From: Bifidobacterium breve
Lineage (GTDB): Bacteria > Actinomycetota > Actinomycetes > Nanopelagicales > Nanopelagicaceae
Length of the DNA: 12,573 bases
Direction of reading: 5' to 3'
Assembly (NCBI GenBank): GCA_945869505.1
Contig: CAMBOZ010000036.1
Location: forward strand, 1-12,573
Shown: piece after piece, positions 6,912 to 12,573 of the stretch
Position numbering within the stretch: the stretch's first letter is position 1
How the letters are laid out: each line of letters starts with the position of its first letter
Translations under genes and position numbers: made by a program
The notes under the pieces: model-generated
Database searches by the model: none
The model's input: only the letters and a program-made list of their open reading frames with translations
Told to the model about the DNA's origin: nothing

Positions 6912-8885
6912 TTGAAAAAAGTAAGTCTTTTCACCGCCATAACAATCTCTCTAGTTTTGGCAACTATTTCAAACTCATATGCAGAAGTTAAATCTGAATT
7001 TATCAAGCCGGTGGTCCGTGGACCACAGAGTGATGAGTCTGTGTATTTCATAATGACTGACCGCTTTGAAAATAGTGATACCAGCAATGATTATGGTGGG
7101 ACGAATAAAGCACTGTCAGTCAGCGGTTTTGCTTCAGAAGATATTGGCTATTGGCACGGTGGTGACTTCAAGGGAATCACAAAGCGTTTGGATTACATCA
7201 AATCTATGGGCTTTACTTCTATCTGGATTACGCCGCCAGTAGCTCAAAAGTCTGTGCAAGGAAATTCAGCTGCTTATCACGGTTATTGGGGCGTTGATTT
7301 CACAACTGTGGATCCGCATCTGGGCAACGAAGCAGATTTCAAAGAGTTAGTTGAGCAGGCACATAAATTAAATATGAAGGTGATCATAGATGTCGTGGTT
7401 AATCACACCGCAGATGTTATTTACTACGACAACAATGGAAGACCACAAGTAAACGCGGCTGAAGCAAATATAAAGAAACCAGAATGGCTCAATTTACTTA
7501 GCAATTATCACAATCTCGGAAACAATCCAAGTATCGGGAATTCAGTCTTAGATGGTGATTTCTACGGCCTCGATGATCTAGAGACCGAGAATCCGAAAGT
7601 GATAACCGGGTGGATTGATGTCTGGTCTAACTGGATTACCAAATTTGATATTGATGGCATGAGAATTGATACCTTTAAACACGTAAATCCGGAGTTTTGG
7701 AAGGTGTTCATCCCGAAAATTCAAGCAGCGGCAATTGCGGCTGGCAAGAAAGACTTTCCTATTTTCGGTGAAGCAGCTGATACAGATTCTGCTTCTTTAT
7801 CCACATATGTTGCAGGTGGGCAAGTTCCCAGTGTTTTGGACTTTGATTTTCAAAAGCAGATGAAGAGTTTTGTGCAATTCGGCGTCGCTGCGGAAGCTTT
7901 AGCCGAACTATTTAACCGAGATGATCTTTATACAACGCCAACTACTAACGCCTATGGGCTTGCTACTTTTCTTGGAAATCACGATATGGGACGCATCGGA
8001 TATTTCTTAACTAATGCTGTTGCGGTTGGAGAGAACCAAACTTTACTTGAGCGAACCAAACTCGCAAATGCTTCACTCTTCTTACTTCGCGGTGGTCCAG
8101 TTCTTTACTACGGAGATGAAAAAGGTATGACAGGCACTGGGGGAGATAAGAAAGCCCGGCAAGATATGTTTACCACCCAAGTTGTTGATTGGCAGAATGA
8201 AGTTCGCATTGGATCTACTCCAATAAAGAGTGCAAGTGCTTTCGATGTAAAGAACCCCCTGGAAGATCAAATCTCTGAACTCCAGAAAGTAATCGCCGCT
8301 AATCCAGCGCTACGCAATGGAACACAAGAAGTCCGATACGCAAAAAATGGACTCTTCGTTGTAACGCGTTACCTAAACGGAGTTGAATATGTTGTTGCCC
8401 TAAACGGTTCCGATACTCCGATACAAGCCCAGTTCAACGTTGGTTCTCTCAAGGGAGAATGGGAGGTCTTATCTGGAACCTGCACGATCACTAGCGATAG
8501 CAAGATTGCTCTAGCGATCACCCAACGAAATTACTGTGTTGCTAAAGCGAAAACTCCAGTTGTTAACGCTGGGGTGATCAAAATTTCGACCCCAAAGATT
8601 AAGCAGACGTCGCTACCTTCTGGCTGGAGTGAGATATCAGTCCAGGTATCAGGTGCTAAGTACGCTGAAGTCACTTTTAGCGTCAGAGTTAAAGGCGGTA
8701 AATGGAAATCAATTGGCACCGCTGATCGACGAACATTTGCTAGCGATGCCACCACAGGCGGCCTCTATCGCGTTTATCTACACCCGGAAGATTTCAAAAA
8801 AGGAAGTACTGTCGAAGTGATAGCTGCAACCGTTGATGCCAAGAAGAAAGTGTTGCTCTCTAAAATAGTAAAAGTAAAAATCTAG
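6912..8885 (+). CDS. Secreted GH13 alpha-amylase with C-terminal beta-rich extension
   Basis: This enzyme hydrolyses alpha-1,4 bonds of starch or glycogen outside the membrane to feed the transporter encoded just upstream. The 657-residue precursor starts with a Sec signal peptide ending near NSYA (residue 24). The GH13 barrel starts at ESVYFIMTDRF. All four conserved regions are intact: DVVVNH (D160-H165), GMRIDTFKH with nucleophile D253 and R251, GEA with acid/base E287, and NHD with transition-state stabiliser D358. A C-terminal barrel-associated beta domain (about 460-550) holds the only two cysteines, C524 and C542, probably a disulfide. A further Lys-rich beta-rich domain (about 560-657) resembles an Ig-like module; its role is unknown, with glucan or cell-surface binding possible. 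The TTG start follows the malG stop by one base. Exact specificity (alpha-amylase, neopullulanase-like or maltogenic) cannot be fixed from the motifs. The stop codon is shared with the convergent esterase in the palindrome CTAG. Confidence 0.9.
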   Translation: MKKVSLFTAITISLVLATISNSYAEVKSEFIKPVVRGPQSDESVYFIMTDRFENSDTSNDYGGTNKALSVSGFASEDIGYWHGGDFKGITKRLDYIKSMGFTSIWITPPVAQKSVQGNSAAYHGYWGVDFTTVDPHLGNEADFKELVEQAHKLNMKVIIDVVVNHTADVIYYDNNGRPQVNAAEANIKKPEWLNLLSNYHNLGNNPSIGNSVLDGDFYGLDDLETENPKVITGWIDVWSNWITKFDIDGMRIDTFKHVNPEFWKVFIPKIQAAAIAAGKKDFPIFGEAADTDSASLSTYVAGGQVPSVLDFDFQKQMKSFVQFGVAAEALAELFNRDDLYTTPTTNAYGLATFLGNHDMGRIGYFLTNAVAVGENQTLLERTKLANASLFLLRGGPVLYYGDEKGMTGTGGDKKARQDMFTTQVVDWQNEVRIGSTPIKSASAFDVKNPLEDQISELQKVIAANPALRNGTQEVRYAKNGLFVVTRYLNGVEYVVALNGSDTPIQAQFNVGSLKGEWEVLSGTCTITSDSKIALAITQRNYCVAKAKTPVVNAGVIKISTPKIKQTSLPSGWSEISVQVSGAKYAEVTFSVRVKGGKWKSIGTADRRTFASDATTGGLYRVYLHPEDFKKGSTVEVIAATVDAKKKVLLSKIVKVKI

Positions 8886-9706
8886 CCCTTTAGCCAGAAG
8901 CGTAAAGGTTGGTCTAGATAACTCGCCCAAGATGCTTCATTGTGGCCAGTCTTCTTATAAACCTTGCTGATGAAATCTGCATCTCTGCGATATCCCTTTT
9001 GTAACATCAATTCATCTGCTAAATCCTGGAATGGTTCATATTGCGCATCAAGTGCTTTTGTTCCGCGACTCATCCAAATTTTATGGCTGCCCGGTGCCGG
9101 TAGTTCTTTGACAGTTCTGTGAACTAGTGCATCACCACCGATAATCCAATGAGGAGAAAGTGAAAGTGCTGTTTTAAATTTATCAGGTTGTTTATAAGCG
9201 GCGTACAGAGTAGATAACCCACCCATGCTGGAACCAATCAAGGCGATGTTCTCTGGGCTAATTTCTAATTCCAAAGATTTAAGAATTTGAGGAATATAAG
9301 TACCAAAGATTTTTTCCAGGTATTGATCTCCACGCAGATGATTTAAATCTTCCTTGGATATATTGGGTAGGTTTACCGGCACATCTTCTTGGAAGAATTG
9401 TTGGGGGGAGAGATCTTTTGCCCGGCCCATAGGATCAACTTTTGTTGAGCCGTGCCAAACGGCAATGATTACCGGTGGAGTAATTCCAAACTCGTGGCTG
9501 ACTTTAAAAGCATGTTGCGCCATCTCCCACGTCTTGCCGCGGTGCGTTGCAGTCTTGCCATCAAAGACATTTTGGCCATCGTGTGCGATAAGTAGGTGGC
9601 TGCTGGGCTCTTGCGGTGCCCATAATTCAACGGTGCGACCGTCGAAATCAAAGCGTGAGACCTCACCCGGGACCCCGCGAATCTGATATCTCTTAACCAA
9701 CTCCAT
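8882..9706 (-). CDS. Alpha/beta-hydrolase, putative esterase (enterochelin esterase/EstA-like, PF00756 type)
   Basis: This is a 274-residue predicted serine hydrolase. It has the nucleophile elbow GSSMGG with S160. Probable D220 (GTKALDAQYEP) and H255 (TGHNEASW) complete the triad. HDGQNVFDG (42-50), which helps form the oxyanion site, is typical of the putative-esterase family. There is no signal peptide or membrane segment, so it is likely cytoplasmic. The substrate is unknown; relatives act on acyl or siderophore esters, and nothing here points to one. The ATG at 9706 is chosen over an in-frame TTG at 9724: it lacks a Shine-Dalgarno but has TATTGT at -12 to -7, the leaderless signature. 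It converges on the amylase, with the two stop codons overlapping in CTAG (8882-8885), and diverges from the photolyase by 17 bp. It is probably a single-gene unit unrelated to starch use. Confidence 0.82.
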   Translation of the reverse strand: MELVKRYQIRGVPGEVSRFDFDGRTVELWAPQEPSSHLLIAHDGQNVFDGKTATHRGKTWEMAQHAFKVSHEFGITPPVIIAVWHGSTKVDPMGRAKDLSPQQFFQEDVPVNLPNISKEDLNHLRGDQYLEKIFGTYIPQILKSLELEISPENIALIGSSMGGLSTLYAAYKQPDKFKTALSLSPHWIIGGDALVHRTVKELPAPGSHKIWMSRGTKALDAQYEPFQDLADELMLQKGYRRDADFISKVYKKTGHNEASWASYLDQPLRFWLKG

Positions 9707-9711
9707 AGTGC

Positions 9712-9718
9712 GACAATA
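9712..9718. promoter_or_regulatory. Symmetric, shared -10 element for divergent esterase and photolyase
   Basis: The seven bases GACAATA read as GACAAT on the plus strand at -12 to -7 of the photolyase ATG (9724). They read as TATTGT on the minus strand at -12 to -7 of the esterase ATG (9706). Both keep the two most important -10 positions, A at position 2 and T at position 6. Only 17 bp separate the two start codons and neither has a Shine-Dalgarno site, so both messages are predicted to be leaderless and to start from one bidirectional -10. No clear -35 is seen on either side. Confidence 0.5.
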
Positions 9719-9723
9719 GTGCA

Positions 9724-11091
9724 ATGTCCGTTCCGCGCCGAAACATAATGTGGTTTCGCCGAGATTTACGAATCGGCGATAACCCTGCGCTCTTGGCGGC
9801 GATCGAATCTTCGGATGAAGTTATTCCGCTATTCATTCTAGATAAATCCCAAATCGATGATGCCGGCGAAAAACTCCTGGCGTATATGGGCCAATCTTTA
9901 CGATTACTTGATGAGTCTCTTGGAAATAAGCTACATATTATTGAAGGCGATCAAGTAGAAATTCTGCAAGAGCTAATTGATCTTTACAAAGTTAGTGAAG
10001 TTCATATCTCAGATGAATATGAAAGATATGGAGCAGCCCGAGATGCTCGCGTTGAATCTGCCGGAATAAATCTAATCAGAACCGGAAGTCCTTATGCGGT
10101 AAAGCCAGGACGCGTATTAAAAAATAGCGATGCAACGCCATATCGGGTCTACACACCGTTCTATCGCGCTTGGTTAAAGCATGGATGGCGCGCTCCGGCT
10201 AAAACTCCAAGCAAGATAATTGCGCCAACGCCACCAGATAAATATCGCGCCTTTCCTGACTTTCCGATGCCCACAAATGTGCAGGTTATCCAAGCCGGCG
10301 AAGCAGCTGCGCTTGCAAGATTTAAAGCCTTTACAAAGAGCGGCTTAGATAATTATGACGAGAATAGAAACTTTGCAGGTATTGATGGAACTTCAAAGAT
10401 GAGTACTTATCTAAAGTTCGGTGAAATTCATCCGCGAACTCTCTTGGCAAATCTCGGGGAGAGTAAAGCCCACGATACTTTCCGGAAAGAGATTGCTTGG
10501 CGCGAGTTTTATGCCGATGTTCTCTTCAATAATCCAAATACCGATACCGAGTATTACGCACCCCGCTTTAGCCAGATGAGATACGACAAGCCTGGTGCAC
10601 AGTTCAAAGCCTGGTGCGAAGGAAAAACGGGATACCCATTTGTGGATGCCGCAATGCGCCAGTTAATTGTTGAAGGCTGGATGCACAATCGCACACGAAT
10701 GGTTGTGGCCTCATTTCTAGTAAAAGATTTGCACCTGGAATGGCAGTTAGGTGAACGCTTCTTTGCCGAGCATTTAGTTGATTACGACGTCGCATCGAAT
10801 GCTCACGGCTGGCAATGGACTGCCGGAACTGGCACGGATGCATCTCCGTATTACCGCGTCTTTAATCCCATTGAACAAGGAAAGCGTTTTGATGAAAATG
10901 GCGATTACATCCGCAAATACGTGCCCGAGCTCGCTCATTTGTCGGCTAATGAAATTCACGAGCCTTGGTTGTATTTAGATGGTTATTCCAAAGGATATTG
11001 CGAACGTATTGTCGATCACGCACTTGAAAGATTGGAATCGTTAGCGCGGCTGCAAGAAATTAAGGCAGATAAGCCCGAGCTTCCGCGCTAG
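9724..11091 (+). CDS. phrB: Deoxyribodipyrimidine (CPD) photolyase, class I
   Basis: This enzyme uses blue light through FAD to split cyclobutane pyrimidine dimers in DNA. The 455 residues fit class I photolyases. The N-terminal antenna domain begins IMWFRRDLRIGDNPAL. The catalytic half has EIAWREFYADVLF, GYPFVDAAMRQL, EGWMHNRTRM, SFLVKDLHLEW, the flavin-site N359 and W363 in SNAHGWQW, W365 that stacks on the lesion, and TGTDASPYYRVFNP. Of the electron-transfer triad, E. coli W382 and W359 correspond to W363 and W340, but the surface W306 position is Y287 (alignment anchored on KAWCEGKTGYP). The antenna pigment cannot be told from sequence. It starts at ATG 9724 without a Shine-Dalgarno; see the shared -10 element. 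Its last 32 bp overlap the convergent GGDEF gene. Repair of sunlight damage fits a surface-water organism. Confidence 0.95.
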   Translation: MSVPRRNIMWFRRDLRIGDNPALLAAIESSDEVIPLFILDKSQIDDAGEKLLAYMGQSLRLLDESLGNKLHIIEGDQVEILQELIDLYKVSEVHISDEYERYGAARDARVESAGINLIRTGSPYAVKPGRVLKNSDATPYRVYTPFYRAWLKHGWRAPAKTPSKIIAPTPPDKYRAFPDFPMPTNVQVIQAGEAAALARFKAFTKSGLDNYDENRNFAGIDGTSKMSTYLKFGEIHPRTLLANLGESKAHDTFRKEIAWREFYADVLFNNPNTDTEYYAPRFSQMRYDKPGAQFKAWCEGKTGYPFVDAAMRQLIVEGWMHNRTRMVVASFLVKDLHLEWQLGERFFAEHLVDYDVASNAHGWQWTAGTGTDASPYYRVFNPIEQGKRFDENGDYIRKYVPELAHLSANEIHEPWLYLDGYSKGYCERIVDHALERLESLARLQEIKADKPELPR

Positions 11092-12427
11092 CGCGCTTCG
11101 CTTCATACATTGCTAAATCGGCTCGATGTAATAAATCTCCTTTTCCATCATTGCGAACATGTCCGATACTGACGCCAATGGATATGGATTTTCCGTTAAT
11201 GATAAATGGATAACTCAACGTCGCTTTTAGTGCACTCGCTAACTCTAAAGTTGCATCATCACTACCTGCGGCAATTACCCCAAACTCATCGCCGCCCAAC
11301 CTGGCCAAGATCGCGCCGCTCGGAAGAGAACGACTAAAGCGTTGGGCTACTTGTCGCAATATGCGATCTCCCATTTCATGCCCATAACTATCATTGACTG
11401 GCTTAAACCCATCTAGATCCAAGAGAAGTAAAGCCCCTTCTACTTCATTAAAGGTTGATAGTTCAGCAATTAACCGACGTCGATTAGGTAAGCCAGTTAG
11501 CTCATCAGTGCGAGCCAGAACTTTCTCCTCTCCCAAATTATTGGCCTGGCGGATAACCAAAGTCATTCTGATAAACGCCAGCAAGAGCGTTGCAATTGTG
11601 GGAAGAACTACGTAAGAAGGAAAATACTCGGGACGAATAGCAATCGCAGATAACAGCGCGGGACTAATGAATATAGAAATTGCGATCAACGCAGGATGGA
11701 TTTTTCCTTCCGATTTACTTTCATTTGGTAGGTACCAAAAAGAGAGCGAGATTAAAACTAATCCAATTAACCAACCTTCATCACTTATTTGCCCAAATCT
11801 GTAAGTTCCTTCGATCTGTGTCCACAAGTAGTAAAAGTCAGTCAAAGTAAAGACAAGAACTCCGGTGATTATCAGAATTAACCGTAATGAAATTTTAGAG
11901 CGCGCAGCACTCGAAAGAATTATCACCAATAGCGCAATATCGCAGATAGAGAATAGAACCGAGAAGAAGTATCCCAAACCCGAGACCCCTACTAATTGCT
12001 TAAGCAATAGCGCAGCGATAATTGAGGTAAAACCCAAACCAAATATTGCAGAGTCCAATAATTCAACCGATCGCATTCGTTTCGCGCTGCCAATTGCCCT
12101 CGGGATTGCGATAAAGGCGAAAGGGTAGAAAGCGGAGTAGGCAATGTTAGAAACCAATTGCTCGTGAGCGCTAAAGTTAAAAAATTGACTCAAACTTGAG
12201 GCAATTGACCCGATTCCCCAAGATGCCGTTGCAAGTGATAAAAATGCAACCGCTAGCGGATCGTTGTGTAGCGGTGCCTGAAAGAGTCCGATCACAACAG
12301 CTAGAACTATTGCATTATAGAAAAGTAAATCTTTTGCTATAGACGGTTCCGAGAGAAATGTTCGAAGCAGAATATGTGCAAGCAACAAGATTGCGGGCAG
12401 CCACTTAGAGATTCGGTGAATTACCAC
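11060..12427 (-). CDS. Membrane-anchored GGDEF protein, putative diguanylate cyclase
   Basis: It is predicted to make cyclic di-GMP from two GTP at the inner face of the membrane. From GTG 12427 it has 455 residues. About ten hydrophobic segments fill residues 7-290, with no soluble sensor domain recognised. The GGDEF domain covers about 300-455, with DELTGLPNRR (308-317), LLDLDGFK holding metal-site aspartates D337 and D339, GHEMGDRIL, and an intact GGDEF at 378-382, so activity is likely. The RxxD inhibitory site normally found just before the active loop is absent. There is no EAL domain. Start: TTG at 12433 is in frame six bases earlier; the GTG is preferred because TAACTT lies at its -12 to -7 position, but this is not certain. 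Its 3' end overlaps the photolyase 3' end by 32 bp, tail to tail. The signal sensed and the output pathway cannot be read from the neighbourhood. Confidence 0.88.
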   Translation of the reverse strand: MVIHRISKWLPAILLLAHILLRTFLSEPSIAKDLLFYNAIVLAVVIGLFQAPLHNDPLAVAFLSLATASWGIGSIASSLSQFFNFSAHEQLVSNIAYSAFYPFAFIAIPRAIGSAKRMRSVELLDSAIFGLGFTSIIAALLLKQLVGVSGLGYFFSVLFSICDIALLVIILSSAARSKISLRLILIITGVLVFTLTDFYYLWTQIEGTYRFGQISDEGWLIGLVLISLSFWYLPNESKSEGKIHPALIAISIFISPALLSAIAIRPEYFPSYVVLPTIATLLLAFIRMTLVIRQANNLGEEKVLARTDELTGLPNRRRLIAELSTFNEVEGALLLLDLDGFKPVNDSYGHEMGDRILRQVAQRFSRSLPSGAILARLGGDEFGVIAAGSDDATLELASALKATLSYPFIINGKSISIGVSIGHVRNDGKGDLLHRADLAMYEAKRASAEARAYLP

Positions 12428-12433
12428 CCTCAA

Positions 12434-12439
12434 AAGTTA
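12434..12439 (-). promoter_or_regulatory. Candidate leaderless -10 element of the GGDEF gene
   Basis: TAACTT on the minus strand lies at -12 to -7 of the GTG at 12427. If the upstream TTG (12433) were the start, this element would be too close. The match both supports the GTG and depends on that choice, so it is partly circular. Confidence 0.25.
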
Positions 12440-12490
12440 AAGGAAGGCTACGTCACAAATTAATAGGGGAAACCTAAGTGATCAGTAGCT

Positions 12491-12573
12491 TTAAAGTCCT
12501 TTTTTACAGATTAGCTTGGCCAAATCAAGACTGGTTGAAATTTCAGCCTTTGAGTTAGTGTATTGAGCCAGCG
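12491..12573 (-). CDS. Possible 3' end of an upstream minus-strand gene (partial, unrecognised)
   Basis: On the minus strand one frame is open from the right edge to TAA at 12493-12491, giving 26 residues that end AKLICKKGL. I do not recognise a family. It would be co-directional with the GGDEF gene, ending about 60 bp before it, a normal spacing here. Support is thin: a second minus-strand frame is also open for 20 codons, and a 26-codon GTG frame runs on the plus strand (12478-12558), so this may be chance. Confidence 0.25.
   Translation of the reverse strand, partial: LAQYTNSKAEISTSLDLAKLICKKGL
12533..12548. repeat. Near-perfect 16-bp palindrome at the right edge
   Basis: GGTTGAAA followed directly by TTTCAGCC is a 16-bp inverted repeat with one non-matching pair (T/G at the third position from each end). 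The zero-length loop suits a dimeric protein-binding site more than an RNA hairpin. It may simply lie within the end of a coding sequence. Confidence 0.2.

Noticed and set aside
9354..9686. 110-codon plus-strand ORF opposite the esterase, and other long antisense frames such as 1202-1399 and 2118-2603
   Set aside because: They lie wholly inside well-supported genes on the other strand, have no family motifs and no ribosome binding sites; they are shadows of codon bias.
12478..12558. Plus-strand 26-codon ORF starting GTG with AGGGGA seven bases upstream
   Set aside because: Too short to judge, opposite to a plausible gene end on the minus strand, and no recognisable peptide; kept only as part of the right-edge finding.

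Overview
The window reads as a stretch of a compact, moderate-GC actinobacterial chromosome. The SerC is the short mycobacterial-type form, the citrate synthase is the actinobacterial 'citrate synthase 2' type, and genes are packed with tiny gaps or overlaps. The streamlined layout, a photolyase and the GC level (well below soil actinobacteria by eye) suggest a freshwater planktonic lineage such as Nanopelagicales (acI). That placement is inference; no rRNA or marker gene is present to prove it.

Layout. Bases 1-1754 (minus strand) carry pdxH followed by serC, which runs off the left edge. Divergent from them is citA, a citrate synthase (1841-2956). A 206-bp non-coding region (2957-3162) then holds a candidate terminator, a cluster of GGTTTAT motifs and a strong ribosome binding site. 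It leads into a maltose/maltodextrin operon: binding protein malE, a long intercistronic hairpin, permeases malF and malG, and a secreted GH13 alpha-amylase (3163-8885). Convergent to the amylase is an alpha/beta-hydrolase esterase (8882-9706, minus). Divergent from the esterase is a CPD photolyase (9724-11091). Convergent to the photolyase, with a 32-bp overlap, is a multi-spanning membrane GGDEF protein (11060-12427, minus). The last 140 bp hold a possible 3' end of another minus-strand gene.

How the genes work together. The mal operon looks like a complete extracellular starch-scavenging line: the exported amylase cuts alpha-glucan, MalE binds the released maltodextrins, and MalFG imports them. 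The ATPase (MalK/MsmX type) and any regulator must be encoded elsewhere. SerC needs PLP, and PdxH makes PLP from PNP/PMP; the two are 9 bp apart. The remaining genes (photolyase, esterase, diguanylate cyclase) look like independent single-gene units.

No mobile element, CRISPR array, RNA gene or obviously novel defence system is visible. The most interesting signals are small-scale. There is a -10 TANNNT-like hexamer exactly at -12 to -7 of several start codons that lack a Shine-Dalgarno site (leaderless signature), while the mal operon uses Shine-Dalgarno sites. A symmetric -10 sequence is shared by the esterase and the photolyase. MalF has an E. coli-like large extracytoplasmic loop and is paired with a non-lipidated MalE. 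Key residues are replaced in the citrate synthase and the photolyase.
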